From assembly GCF_900105245.1 (NCBI RefSeq), contig NZ_FNSZ01000001.1, positions 3,720,001-3,784,000 on the forward strand: a stretch of DNA of 64,000 nucleotides. Direction: 5' to 3'. The notes beneath the pieces are model-generated. The model worked only from the letters and a program-made list of their open reading frames with translations, did not search any database and was not told the origin of the DNA. The translations under genes were made by a program, and so were the position numbers. Source of the stretch: Streptomyces sp. 1222.5. Its GTDB lineage: Bacteria; Actinomycetota; Actinomycetes; Streptomycetales; Streptomycetaceae. The first letter of the stretch is position 1, and every line of letters begins with the position of its first letter. This document shows, one piece after another, positions 1 through 8,669 of this stretch.

Positions 1-172
1 GACGGCGCGGCCCTCAGGGACGCCCGTCCTCCCCAGGTATGACACCGCGCGCCGCCGTCCGACCCGAGTCGCCCTCCGGAACCGGAACAGCGGCTGACTA
101 CACCGCGGTCCGGCGCCGGGACGATGGACGAGTCCCCAGGAACACACGTCGTCCCGACAGGAGCACCGCCCC

Positions 173-943
173 GTGACCACCACACCCACCGCCGGCCGGA
201 CCACGGCCGTGGCCGCACGCGCCACCGAGCTGTCGAAGATCTACGGGCAGGGTGAGACCCGGGTGGTCGCCCTGGACCGGGTCTCCGTCGACTTCCGGCA
301 GGCGGAGTTCACCGCGATCATGGGCCCGTCCGGCTCCGGCAAGTCCACGCTGATGCACTGCGTGGCCGGCCTGGACACCTTCTCCTCCGGCTCGGTGCGC
401 ATCGGCGACACCGAGCTGGGCTCCCTGAAGGACAGGCAGCTCACCAAGTTGCGCCGGGACAAGATCGGCTTCATCTTCCAGGCGTTCAACCTGCTGCCGA
501 CGCTCACCGCGCTGGAGAACATCACCCTGCCGATGGACATCGCCGGGCGGAAGCCGGACAAGGCGTGGCTGGACCAGGTCATCCAGATGGTCGGGCTCTC
601 CGGGCGGCTGAGCCACCGGCCCGCCCAGCTCTCCGGCGGACAGCAGCAGCGGGTGGCCGTGGCCCGCGCCCTCGCCTCCAAGCCCGAGATCATCTTCGGC
701 GACGAGCCGACCGGCAACCTCGACTCGCGCTCCGGCGCCGAAGTGCTCGGCTTCCTGCGCAACTCCGTGCGCGAGCTGGGCCAGACGGTGGTCATGGTGA
801 CCCACGACCCGGTCGCCGCGGCCTACGCGGACCGCGTGGTCTTCCTGGCCGACGGCCGGATCGTCGACGAGATCCACGCCCCCACGGCCGACTCGGTCCT
901 CGACCTCATGAAGCAGTTCGACGCGAAGGGCCGTACCAGCTGA
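173..943 (+). CDS. ABC transporter ATP-binding protein (MacB/LolD type)
   Basis: This 256-residue protein is the cytoplasmic ATPase that would power the permease encoded directly downstream. The Walker A motif GPSGSGKST is at residues 51-59, the Q-loop lies in 'FIFQAFNLLPTLTALENI', the signature is LSGGQQQR, and Walker B reads IIFGDEPTGNLDS. The 'TGNLDSRSGAEVL' signature is typical of the MacB/LolD family, which drives extrusion or mechanotransmission rather than import. The start is GTG with AGGAG about nine bases upstream. The stop TGA overlaps the permease ATG by one base, so translation is probably coupled. The substrate cannot be read from sequence. A paralogous pair lies at 31.6-35.0 kb. 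Confidence 0.93.
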   Translation: MTTTPTAGRTTAVAARATELSKIYGQGETRVVALDRVSVDFRQAEFTAIMGPSGSGKSTLMHCVAGLDTFSSGSVRIGDTELGSLKDRQLTKLRRDKIGFIFQAFNLLPTLTALENITLPMDIAGRKPDKAWLDQVIQMVGLSGRLSHRPAQLSGGQQQRVAVARALASKPEIIFGDEPTGNLDSRSGAEVLGFLRNSVRELGQTVVMVTHDPVAAAYADRVVFLADGRIVDEIHAPTADSVLDLMKQFDAKGRTS

Positions 944-3471
944 TGTTCCGCACCGCCCTGCGCAACGTCTTCGCGCACAAGGCCCGGCTCCTGATGACCG
1001 TGCTCGCCGTCATGCTCGGCGTGGCCTTCGTCTCCGGGACGCTCGTCTTCACCAACACCATCTCCGACGCCTACCAGAAGAGTTCCGCCAAGGGCTTCGA
1101 CCGGGTCGACGTCGCCGTACGGCCCGAGTACCAGGACTCCGAGGGCGACAAGGTCGGCCGGACGGCCGAGCTGACCCGGGCGCTGCTCGACAAGGCCGCC
1201 CACGTCCCCGGGGCCGCGTCCGCCACCGGCGTCGTCAGCGGCTTCACCGCCGTCGCCGACAAGGACGGCAAACTCCTCGGCGGCGACTGGCAGTCCGCGG
1301 GCGGCAACTACTGGGGCGCGAAGGACCCCCGGTACCCGCTCGTCGACGGCCACGCCCCGCACGGCCGCGGCGAGGTGCTCCTCGACTCCAGGACCGCCGA
1401 GCGCGCCGGCTACCGGGTCGGCGACACCGTCCGCCTGTCGGTCGACGGCCCGGTCCTCACCCCGACCGTCGCCGGCATCTTCACGACCGACGACGGCAAC
1501 GTGGCCGCGGGCGGCAGCCTCGCCCTCTTCGACACGCCCACCGCGCAGGCGCTGTTCGGCAAGAAGGGGACGTACGACGAGATCGACGTCCAGGCCGCCG
1601 CCGGCACCGCCCAGTCCGCGCTCAAGGCCGAGCTGGACAAGGCCCTGCCGTCCCGCCTGGTGGAGACCACCACCGGCCGGCACCTCGCCGACGAGCAGGC
1701 GCGGGCCATCTCCGCCTCGATGAGCGGGCTGCGCCAGGCCCTGCTGGTGTTCGCCGGCATCGCCCTGTTCGTCGGTACGTTCATCATCGCCAACACCTTC
1801 ACCATGCTGGTCGCCCAGCGCACCCGGGAACTGGCCCTGATGCGGGCGGTCGGCGCCTCCCGCCGCCAGGTCACCCGCTCGGTGCTCATCGAGGCGTTCG
1901 CGGTCGGCGCGGTCGCCGGCGTGACCGGTCTGGCCGCCGGTGTCGGCATCGGGGCGGGCCTGCGCTCCCTGCTGGGCTCCTTCGGCGCGAGCGTGCCGGA
2001 CGGGCCGCTGGTCGTCACCCCGGGCACGGTGGGCGCCGCTCTCGCGGTCGGTGTCCTCATCACCATGCTGGCCGCCTGGCTGCCCGGCCGCCGGGCCGCG
2101 AAGATCCCGCCGGTGGCGGCGATGAGCAGCGTGCACGCCAAGGCCACCACCAAGTCGCTGGTGCTGCGCAACACCCTCGGCGCGCTGTTCTCGGCGGCCG
2201 GCGTCGCGGTGGTCCTCGCGGGCACCACGATGAACGCGGACAGCGGCCAGGGCGCCATGGGGCTCGGGGCCGTCCTGCTGATCGTCGGTGTGTTCATCCT
2301 GACCCCGCTGCTGTCCCGTCCGCTCATCGCGGCGGCCGCCCCGCTGCTGCGCGTGTTCGGTGTCTCGGGCAAGCTGGCCCGCCAGAACTCGGTGCGCAAC
2401 CCCCGCCGTACGGCGGCCACCGCCTCCGCGCTGATGATCGGCCTCACCCTGATCACCGGTATGACGGTGATGGCCGGCAGCCTGCAGACCTCCATCGACA
2501 AGATGGCCTCCGCGGCGATCCGCGCGGACTACGTCGTCTCGATGGCCAACCGCGGGCCGCTCTCCCCCGACGTGGCGGACAAGCTCGCGACCGCGGACGG
2601 CGTCACCGCCAGCAGCCCGCTGCGCAACGGCGAGTCCCGCATCGACGGCGGCACGGAGTTCCTGACCGGTGTCGACGGCTCGGCGATCGGGAAACTGACC
2701 GACCTGAAGGTGCGGGACGGCTCCTTCACGGTGGGCGGCTCGCGGGTCGTCGTCGACGAGGACCGCGCCAAGGAGTACGGCTGGAAGGCCGGTTCGCGGT
2801 TCACCGCGCACTTCGAGGACGGCAAGGCCGCCCGGCTGACGGTCGCCGGGGTCTACGAGGGCAACGAGATGCTCAACGGGATCATCCTCGACAACAAGGT
2901 CCTCACCCCGCACCTGACGGACCCGGCCGACATGCAGGTCATGGTCAGGACGGCGGGCGGCGCCTCCGACGCGGCCAAGGACAGGCTGGTGGAGACCCTC
3001 GGCATCAACCCGGCGATCAAGATCCAGGACAAGCAGGACATCTCCAACGAGATCGCGAAGATGTTCACGCTGATGCTGAACATGGTCTACGGCCTGCTCG
3101 GCATGGCGGTGATCGTCGCGGTGCTCGGTGTCATCAACACCCTCGCGATGTCGGTGTTCGAACGCTCCCAGGAGATCGGCATGCTCCGGGCGATCGGCCT
3201 GGACCGCAAGGCGGTCAAGCGGATGGTCCGCCTGGAGTCCCTGGTGATCTCCCTGTTCGGCGGGGTGCTCGGGATCGGCCTGGGCGTGTTCTTCGGCTGG
3301 GCGGCCGGTGAGCTGCTCGGCACGAAGATGCCGACGTACGAACTGGTCCTGCCCTGGGGCCGGATGGCGGTCTTCCTGCTGCTGGCGGGCACCGTCGGCG
3401 TGCTGGCGGCCCTGTGGCCGGCCCGGCGCGCGGCCCGCCTGAACATGCTGACGGCGATCAAGGCCGAGTAG
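943..3471 (+). CDS. ABC transporter permease with two FtsX domains
   Basis: This integral membrane protein of 842 residues has the two-halves architecture of actinobacterial MacB-like exporters. An N-terminal helix (about residues 12-35) is followed by a large extracytoplasmic MacB-PCD-type domain, a first FtsX block of helices containing 'LALMRAVGASRRQVTRSV', a second extracytoplasmic domain after the internal 'RNPRRTAATASALMIGL', and a second FtsX block with 'EIGMLRAIGLDRKAVKRMV'. The internal duplication is clear from those two matching motifs. It starts inside the stop of the ATPase gene and works with it. It ends at a strong hairpin shared with the convergent gene. The exported substrate is unknown. 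Confidence 0.92.
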   Translation: MFRTALRNVFAHKARLLMTVLAVMLGVAFVSGTLVFTNTISDAYQKSSAKGFDRVDVAVRPEYQDSEGDKVGRTAELTRALLDKAAHVPGAASATGVVSGFTAVADKDGKLLGGDWQSAGGNYWGAKDPRYPLVDGHAPHGRGEVLLDSRTAERAGYRVGDTVRLSVDGPVLTPTVAGIFTTDDGNVAAGGSLALFDTPTAQALFGKKGTYDEIDVQAAAGTAQSALKAELDKALPSRLVETTTGRHLADEQARAISASMSGLRQALLVFAGIALFVGTFIIANTFTMLVAQRTRELALMRAVGASRRQVTRSVLIEAFAVGAVAGVTGLAAGVGIGAGLRSLLGSFGASVPDGPLVVTPGTVGAALAVGVLITMLAAWLPGRRAAKIPPVAAMSSVHAKATTKSLVLRNTLGALFSAAGVAVVLAGTTMNADSGQGAMGLGAVLLIVGVFILTPLLSRPLIAAAAPLLRVFGVSGKLARQNSVRNPRRTAATASALMIGLTLITGMTVMAGSLQTSIDKMASAAIRADYVVSMANRGPLSPDVADKLATADGVTASSPLRNGESRIDGGTEFLTGVDGSAIGKLTDLKVRDGSFTVGGSRVVVDEDRAKEYGWKAGSRFTAHFEDGKAARLTVAGVYEGNEMLNGIILDNKVLTPHLTDPADMQVMVRTAGGASDAAKDRLVETLGINPAIKIQDKQDISNEIAKMFTLMLNMVYGLLGMAVIVAVLGVINTLAMSVFERSQEIGMLRAIGLDRKAVKRMVRLESLVISLFGGVLGIGLGVFFGWAAGELLGTKMPTYELVLPWGRMAVFLLLAGTVGVLAALWPARRAARLNMLTAIKAE

Positions 3472-3501
3472 CACCGCGGCGCCCGCGGGGGGGGCGCGCA
3501 G

Positions 3502-3542
3502 GGCGAGGGCCCCGTTTCCGGTCGCGGAACGGGGCCCTCGCC
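3502..3542. terminator. bidirectional hairpin terminator
   Basis: A 15-bp perfect stem (GGCGAGGGCCCCGTT paired with its complement ending at 3542) surrounds an 11-base loop. It sits between the stop of the permease gene (plus strand) and the stop of the cfa-like gene (minus strand), so it can serve both. There is no long T-run, as is usual in Streptomyces. Confidence 0.75.
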
Positions 3543-3553
3543 GTGTGCCGGGG

Positions 3554-4843
3554 TCAGGGGTTCCAGGTGCGGGTCCGCAGCGGGAGCCCGGAGGCGCCGG
3601 ACTCGGGCGGGCGGACGGCGAGGACCTGGTTGACGCCGATGCGGTTGCGTTCGAAGGCGAGGGCGCAGGCGGCCATGTACAGCCGCCAGACACGGGCGCG
3701 GCCCGGGCCGCTGAGCCGGACCGCGCGGCCCCAGTCGGCCTCCAGGCGGGCCACCCAGTGGCGCAGGGTGCGGGCGTAGTGCTCGCGGAGGGACTCGACG
3801 TCCCGCACCTCGAAGCCGGCCCGCTCCAACTGGGTGACGGTGGTGCCGAGCGGGGCGAGCTCGCCGTCGGGGAAGACGTAGGAGTCGATGAACGGGTCGA
3901 CCCGGTAGGCCGTTTCGTCCCCTTGGGGGCGCCGGGCGATCTGGTGGTTGAGCAGTCTGCCGCCGGGCGCCAGCAGGGTGTACAGCCGGCTCGCGTACTC
4001 CAGGTACCGTTCGGCGCCCACGTGCTCGGCCATCCCGATGGAGGAGATCGCCTCGAACGGGCCGTCCTCGACGTCCCGGTAGTCCTGGACCCGGATCTCC
4101 ACCCGGTCGGTCAGCCCCTCGTCCGCGACGCGCTTGCGGGCGTAGGCGGCCTGTTCCTGGGAGAGGGTGACCCCGACGACCCGCGCGCCGTAATCGCGGG
4201 CCGCGTGGACGGCCATCGAGCCCCAGCCGCAGCCGACGTCCAGCAGCCGCATGCCCTCCCTCAGCCCGAGCTTGCCGCAGACGAGTCCGAGCTTGTCGTG
4301 CTGGGCGGACTCCAGGGTTCCGTCGTCCTCCCAGTAGGCGCAGGAGTACACCATGGACGGGCCGAGGACGATCTCGTAGAAGTCGTTGCCGACGTCGTAG
4401 TGGTGGCTGATGGCCCGCTTGTCGCTGCGCCGCGTGTGCAGATGCCGGCGCCTGCGTACCTCCTCGCGCGGCGGGGCGGGCGGGATCGGCGGCCCGACGA
4501 GCCGCAGCAGCTCGCGCCCGGCGGCCCGGACGTGGGGATCGCGCAGCGCCTCGATCAGGGTGCGGGCGTCCCCGTCGCGCTCCCAGACGGAGCCGGCCAT
4601 GGCTTCGAGGGCGGTGTACAGGTCCCCCTCGATGTCCAGGTCCCCGGCGACCCAGGCGCGGGCCAGGCCCAGCTCCCCCGGCTTGAACAGCAGCCGGCGC
4701 AGCGCGCGGCGGTTGCGGACCACGAGGGTCGGGACACCCGGCGGCCCGGACTGGGAGCCGTCCCAGGCGCGGATCCGCAAGGGGAGCGGTGCTCCCATCA
4801 TCTGTTCGGCAACACTCGTCAGCCGCGACGCGGCGTCGGCCAT
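3554..4843 (-). CDS. cyclopropane-fatty-acyl-phospholipid synthase family methyltransferase
   Basis: This 429-residue SAM-dependent enzyme of the CFA synthase family would transfer a methylene or methyl group to unsaturated acyl chains of membrane phospholipids. The N-terminal third is the lipid-binding region seen in CFA synthases. The catalytic part has 'VYSCAYWEDD', the SAM motif 'LLDVGCGWGSMAVHAARDYG', 'GVTLSQEQAAYAR' and 'SIGMAEHVG', all typical of the family. A longer open frame exists, but the start at 4843 (MADAASRL) is preceded by GGAGGT at ideal distance, so I chose it. The downstream end meets the permease gene at a shared terminator. The exact product (cyclopropane or methyl-branched acyl chain) is not determinable. 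Confidence 0.88.
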   Translation of the reverse strand: MADAASRLTSVAEQMMGAPLPLRIRAWDGSQSGPPGVPTLVVRNRRALRRLLFKPGELGLARAWVAGDLDIEGDLYTALEAMAGSVWERDGDARTLIEALRDPHVRAAGRELLRLVGPPIPPAPPREEVRRRRHLHTRRSDKRAISHHYDVGNDFYEIVLGPSMVYSCAYWEDDGTLESAQHDKLGLVCGKLGLREGMRLLDVGCGWGSMAVHAARDYGARVVGVTLSQEQAAYARKRVADEGLTDRVEIRVQDYRDVEDGPFEAISSIGMAEHVGAERYLEYASRLYTLLAPGGRLLNHQIARRPQGDETAYRVDPFIDSYVFPDGELAPLGTTVTQLERAGFEVRDVESLREHYARTLRHWVARLEADWGRAVRLSGPGRARVWRLYMAACALAFERNRIGVNQVLAVRPPESGASGLPLRTRTWNP

Positions 4844-5120
4844 GGCGCACCTCCGCTGAAAGGGATAGGCCCGCTGGATCGTCTCCGTCCGATGGAGGGA
4901 AACGACCCCGCACGCCGACGTCATTCCCCTCCACGCGCTCATGCCGACACGATGGCCGAACCGTCACACGGTCGCGTTACCCGCACTCCCCGGTCGGTCA
5001 AGTCCCGAACTCGCGTGCCACGGACATCAGGGGCATGACCCCTCTCGCGGGACGGGGGTCAATGGAGACAGAACATTTCGTTCGCCTCCCTCTCCCCCCT
5101 CGGATCGGATGTGCATCGCC

Positions 5121-5777
5121 ATGACCCGTCGTTCCACGCTCCGGCGCCTCGTCCTGCTCGCCGCCTCGACCAGCGTGATCACCGGTGGCGTGCTGCTGCC
5201 CACCAGTGCCTTCGCCGCCCCGCCACCGCGGACCGCAAGCGTCGCCACGGCCGACGCGGGCAGCGGGGACGCCGCGGGATGGAGCCGTACGACCGACACC
5301 ACGAGCGGCATCAGCGTCCGGCTTCCGGGCCGGGCCTCGGTCCAGCAGAACAACGAGGACGGCGTCCGCAACCGCCTCTATCTGGTGCCGACCGAGTACG
5401 GGGCCATCGGCTTCTCGGTCTTCGAGGCACCCGGCACGGATCCGTCGGCCCCCTGGGACCTCAAGGCCACGCTCACATCGGTACTGGAGGGCTACAACAG
5501 CGGCTCCAAGTCCTCCCACGACGTGCTGCGCAGCACCGGTGCCCGCGCGGGCACCACCAAGGGCAGCCCCGACCTCACGGCCGACCTCACCGCGGCCGAC
5601 GGCTCCAGGGGTCACATCCGGCTCATCGACCTCGGTGAGCACATGGTTGTCGTCATGACCGTCTCCGAGCGCGGGCACCAGGACCTGATGGACAAGGACC
5701 ACCGGCAGGTCCTGGACAGCGTCCGGGTGCCGGGTGACGACTCCGCGCGGTCCGGCGGCTCCTCGCGGCCCGCCTGA
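5121..5777 (+). CDS. secreted protein of unknown function
   Basis: The product is about 218 residues, beginning MTRRSTLRRLVLLAAS, with a clear Sec signal peptide ending around 'TSAFA|APPPR'. The mature part is hydrophilic and contains no motif I recognise. It resembles small exported actinomycete proteins that follow an unstructured N-terminus with one alpha/beta domain. An upstream in-frame ATG at 5109 would add four residues, and neither start has a good ribosome binding site. It is transcribed divergently from the cfa-like gene and convergently with ndh, with a strong hairpin between the last two. I do not assign a function. Confidence 0.75.
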   Translation: MTRRSTLRRLVLLAASTSVITGGVLLPTSAFAAPPPRTASVATADAGSGDAAGWSRTTDTTSGISVRLPGRASVQQNNEDGVRNRLYLVPTEYGAIGFSVFEAPGTDPSAPWDLKATLTSVLEGYNSGSKSSHDVLRSTGARAGTTKGSPDLTADLTAADGSRGHIRLIDLGEHMVVVMTVSERGHQDLMDKDHRQVLDSVRVPGDDSARSGGSSRPA

Positions 5778-5834
5778 TCCTCCTGGGCCGTCCGGTCGCC
5801 GTCCGGCCGACGGCGAAGGAGTCCCTACAGACGC

Positions 5835-5876
5835 CGAAGGGGCCGCCCGCACCACGGATGGCGGGCGGCCCCTTCG
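5835..5876. terminator. bidirectional hairpin terminator
   Basis: Perfect 16-bp stem (CGAAGGGGCCGCCCGC and complement) with a 10-base loop, between the convergent stops at 5777 and 5900. Confidence 0.8.
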
Positions 5877-5899
5877 GGTGTGGCCGGGGGGACCTGAGG

Positions 5900-7282
5900 T
5901 CAGGAGGCCTTGGCCTTCTCCTCGGTCTTGCTCGCGGCGGCGACGGGAGCCGGCTTGGCGGCCTCGTAGAACTCCTCGCGGGGGTTCTCCATGGCGCCCA
6001 GGGAGACGACCTCGCGCTTGAGGAACATGCCGAGGGTCCAGTCGGCGAAGACGCGGACCTTGCGGTTCCAGGTCGGCATCGCCAGACCGTGGTAGCCACG
6101 GTGCATGTACCAGGCGAGACGGCCCTTGAGCTTGATCTTCATCTTGCCCATGACGATCATCGCCACGCCCTTGTGCAGGCCGAGACCGGCGACCGCACCC
6201 TTGTTGGCGTGCTCGTACTCCTTCTGCGGGAAGCCCCGCATGCCGGAGATCACGTTGTCGCCGAGGGCACGGGCCTGGCGCAGCGCGTGCTGGGCGTTCG
6301 GCGGGCACCAGGCGTTCTCGTTGCCCGCCTTGCGGCCGACGAGGTCCGGGACCTGCGCGTTGTCACCGGCGGCCCAGATGTAGTCCGTGCCCTTGACCTG
6401 GAGGGTCGGCTCACAGTCCACGTGGCCGCGGGGGCCGAGGGGCAGACCGAAGCGGGCGAGGGCCGGGTTCGGCTTGACGCCGGCCGTCCAGACGATCGTG
6501 TTGGAGTCGACCTCGAGGCCGTTCTTCAGCACGACGTGGCCGTCGACGCAGGAGTCCATGGAGGTGGAGAGGTAGATCTCCACGCCCCGGCTCTCCAGGT
6601 GCTCCTTGCCGTACTGGCCGAGCTTCGGGCCGACCTCGGGAAGGATCTTGTCCGCGGCGTCGACGAGGACGAAGCGCATGTCCTCGCGGGAGACGTTCTT
6701 GTAGTACTTGGCCGCGTCCCGGGCCATGTCCTCGACCTCGCCGATGGTCTCCGCACCCGCGAAGCCACCGCCGATGAAGACGAAGGTGAGCGCCTTGCGG
6801 CGGATCTCCTCGTCGTTCGTGGAGTCGGCCTTGTCCAGCTGCTCCAGGACGTGGTTGCGCAGGCCGATGGACTCCTCGATGCCCTTCATGCCGATGCCCT
6901 GCTCGGCGAGGCCGGGGATCGGGAAGGTGCGGGAGACCGCGCCCATCGCGATGACGAGGTAGTCGAAGGGCAGCTCGTACGCCTCGCCCACGAGCGGGGC
7001 GATCGTGGCGACCTTGCGGTCCTGGTCGATGGTGGTGACCCGACCGGTGAGGACCTCCGCCTTCGGCAGCACGCGTCGCAGCGGGACGACGACGTGGCGA
7101 GGGGAGATGCTGCCGGCGGCGGCTTCGGGGAGGAAGGGCTGGTAGGTCATGTACGACCGGGGGTCGACGACCGTGACGGTCGCCTCGCCGTAGCGCATCT
7201 TCTTGAGAATGCGCCGAGCTGCGTACAGGCCTACGTACCCACCGCCTACTACGAGGATCCTGGGACGCTCCGTGGTGCTCAT
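5900..7282 (-). CDS. ndh: type II NADH dehydrogenase (NDH-2)
   Basis: This 460-residue, single-subunit, non-proton-pumping flavoprotein would oxidise NADH and pass electrons to menaquinone at the inner face of the membrane. The FAD-binding motif 'ILVVGGGYVGLYAAR' lies at residues 9-23, a second Rossmann motif 'FVFIGGGFAGAETIGE' binds NADH near residue 170, and 'IWTAGVKPNP' and 'AAGDNAQVPD' complete the FAD site. The Ala-rich C-terminal tail is probably the membrane-contact region. The start at 7282 (MSTTERPR) gives the usual family length, whereas the longer frame adds a non-homologous leader. Two Rex-like palindromes upstream suggest control by the NADH/NAD+ ratio. Confidence 0.95.
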   Translation of the reverse strand: MSTTERPRILVVGGGYVGLYAARRILKKMRYGEATVTVVDPRSYMTYQPFLPEAAAGSISPRHVVVPLRRVLPKAEVLTGRVTTIDQDRKVATIAPLVGEAYELPFDYLVIAMGAVSRTFPIPGLAEQGIGMKGIEESIGLRNHVLEQLDKADSTNDEEIRRKALTFVFIGGGFAGAETIGEVEDMARDAAKYYKNVSREDMRFVLVDAADKILPEVGPKLGQYGKEHLESRGVEIYLSTSMDSCVDGHVVLKNGLEVDSNTIVWTAGVKPNPALARFGLPLGPRGHVDCEPTLQVKGTDYIWAAGDNAQVPDLVGRKAGNENAWCPPNAQHALRQARALGDNVISGMRGFPQKEYEHANKGAVAGLGLHKGVAMIVMGKMKIKLKGRLAWYMHRGYHGLAMPTWNRKVRVFADWTLGMFLKREVVSLGAMENPREEFYEAAKPAPVAAASKTEEKAKAS

Positions 7283-7316
7283 GCCATCGAGTATCCACCC
7301 GCCTCGACAGGGGTGC

Positions 7317-7334
7317 TCGTGCGCCCCTTCACAA
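7317..7334 (-). promoter_or_regulatory. degenerate Rex-operator-like site next to ndh
   Basis: On the minus strand this reads TTGTGAA, four Gs, then CGCACGA. The first half matches the Rex half-site TTGTGAA exactly and the second half is degraded. It begins about 35 bases upstream of the ndh start codon. Confidence 0.3.
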
Positions 7335-7601
7335 GCTTCGGCAGGTGCTGTGCTAAACTCCGCGGCCCGCGTGACGCAGGTCATGTCGCCCGGGGGGAAC
7401 CGCTGGGCGGTCTGACCCGTTGTCAAGGCCGCGTGAGCTGCCTCTCTTCGTCCGGCGGGTCGTCGTGAGCACTTCGCAACACCCTCGGAGCACCCCCCTC
7501 ACGGGCCCTTGCGCACCTACCTACTGAACATGTTCAAACACCCCGGGAACCCCCGGAAGGGCCGATCGGGCCCCTTCCACGCCCCTGCGGGGCGGAATCT
7601 C

Positions 7602-7619
7602 TTGTGAAGAACTTCACGA
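7602..7619. promoter_or_regulatory. putative Rex operator
   Basis: TTGTGAA-GAAC-TTCACGA is a near-perfect inverted repeat matching the actinomycete Rex consensus (TTGTGAA, four bases, TTCACAA) at all but one arm position. It lies about 320 bases upstream of ndh. Rex is the NADH-sensing repressor of respiratory genes in Streptomyces, so the context fits, although the distance implies a long leader or a distal promoter. Confidence 0.6.
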
Positions 7620-7641
7620 ACTTTCCCGACCGGCCGTCACC

Positions 7642-7664
7642 GAGGGGCCCCGAAAGGGCCCCTC
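7642..7664 (-). terminator. terminator downstream of ppx
   Basis: Perfect 9-bp GC stem GAGGGGCCC / GGGCCCCTC with a CGAAA loop, 64 bases beyond the ppx stop on the minus strand. Confidence 0.6.
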
Positions 7665-7727
7665 AGCCCCGCTCAGACGTTATCCGACCTGCTCAGCCGA
7701 CGGCTACCGGTCAGTAACTGAAGAGAG

Positions 7728-8669
7728 CTACGCCACCGACCACGCGATGCCGTCGAGGATGTCGTGCTCGCTGACGACGACCTCCTCGGCACCGATCCGT
7801 TCCATGATCGACAGCAGCACGAGGGCCCCGGCTCCGATGACGTCGACCCGGCCGGGGTGCATCGACGGGATCGCGGCGCGCTCGGCGTGCGTGGAGCGCA
7901 GCAGCCGTCCGGTGATCTCGCGTACACGGTCGTGGGAGATCCGGGAGTGGTGGATGCGCGCGGAGTCGTACTCCGGCAGGTCCTGGGCGATCGCGGACAC
8001 GGTGGTGACCGAGCCCGCGAGGCCCACCAGGGTGTGCGCCTCGCGCAGCGGGACCGTCCGCTCGGCGAGGTCGAGAGCGGCCTCGATGTCGGCCCGCATG
8101 GCGGCGATCCGCTCCTCGGTGGGCGGGTCGCTCACCTTGCCGCCGTGCACCAGGTGACGCTCCGTCATCCGCACGCAGCCGACGTCCACGGAGCGCGCGG
8201 CCGCCACGTGGTCCCCGCCGACGACGAACTCGGTGGAGCCGCCGCCGATGTCCACGACGAGGAAGGGCCTGGTGAGGTCGTCACGCCCCGTCAGTTCCCT
8301 GGTGGCGCCCGTGAAGGAGAACTCGGCCTCCTGGTCCCCGGTGATGACCTCCGGCTCGACACCGAGGATGTCCACGACACCGCGGACGAACTCGTCCCGG
8401 TTCTCCGCGTCGCGGGAGGCCGAGGTGGCGACGAAGCGGAGCTTCTCGGCGCCGTGCTCCTTGATGATCTCCGCGTACTCGCGGCAGGCGGCGAAGGTCC
8501 GCTCCAGCGCCTCGGGGGCGAGCCGGCCGGTGCGGTCGACTCCCTGGCCGAGCCGGACGATCGTCATGCGCCGGTCCAGGTCGACGAGTTCGCCGGTGGC
8601 CGGGTCCGCGTCGGCGACCAGGAGACGGATGGAGTTCGTACCGCAGTCGATGGCGGCGACCCGGGTCAC
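7728..8669 (-). CDS. ppx: Ppx/GppA-family exopolyphosphatase
   Basis: This 313-residue protein of the ASKHA fold would release phosphate from polyphosphate or hydrolyse pppGpp. Family motifs are 'VAAIDCGTNSIRLLVAD' (phosphate 1), 'DIGGGSTEFVVGGD' (phosphate 2) and 'LAGSVTTVSAI' (adenosine-like motif). It is the short actinobacterial form that lacks the C-terminal HD domain of E. coli Ppx. The GTG start overlaps the stop of the DUF501 gene in a GTGA arrangement, so the two are translationally coupled. This gene is the last member of the divIC-DUF501-ppx run. The polyphosphate versus pppGpp preference cannot be decided from sequence. Confidence 0.9.
   Translation of the reverse strand: MTRVAAIDCGTNSIRLLVADADPATGELVDLDRRMTIVRLGQGVDRTGRLAPEALERTFAACREYAEIIKEHGAEKLRFVATSASRDAENRDEFVRGVVDILGVEPEVITGDQEAEFSFTGATRELTGRDDLTRPFLVVDIGGGSTEFVVGGDHVAAARSVDVGCVRMTERHLVHGGKVSDPPTEERIAAMRADIEAALDLAERTVPLREAHTLVGLAGSVTTVSAIAQDLPEYDSARIHHSRISHDRVREITGRLLRSTHAERAAIPSMHPGRVDVIGAGALVLLSIMERIGAEEVVVSEHDILDGIAWSVA

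Larger units (their letters stand above)
7283..7727. other. intergenic region with ndh regulatory sites and ppx terminator
   Basis: These 445 bases contain no credible gene. Reading along the minus strand they hold a GAGGGGCCC hairpin (7642-7664), a near-consensus Rex palindrome (7602-7619), a weaker imperfect hairpin around 7554-7579, and a degenerate Rex-like site just before ndh (7317-7334). Confidence 0.6.

Noticed and set aside
823..4967. Long antisense frames over the first ABC permease and the cfa-like gene
   Set aside because: They cross gene borders and a terminator, lack ribosome sites and show no family motifs.
4941..5120. Extended N-terminus of the secreted protein at 5121
   Set aside because: The upstream in-frame residues are non-homologous and would bury the signal peptide inside the protein.
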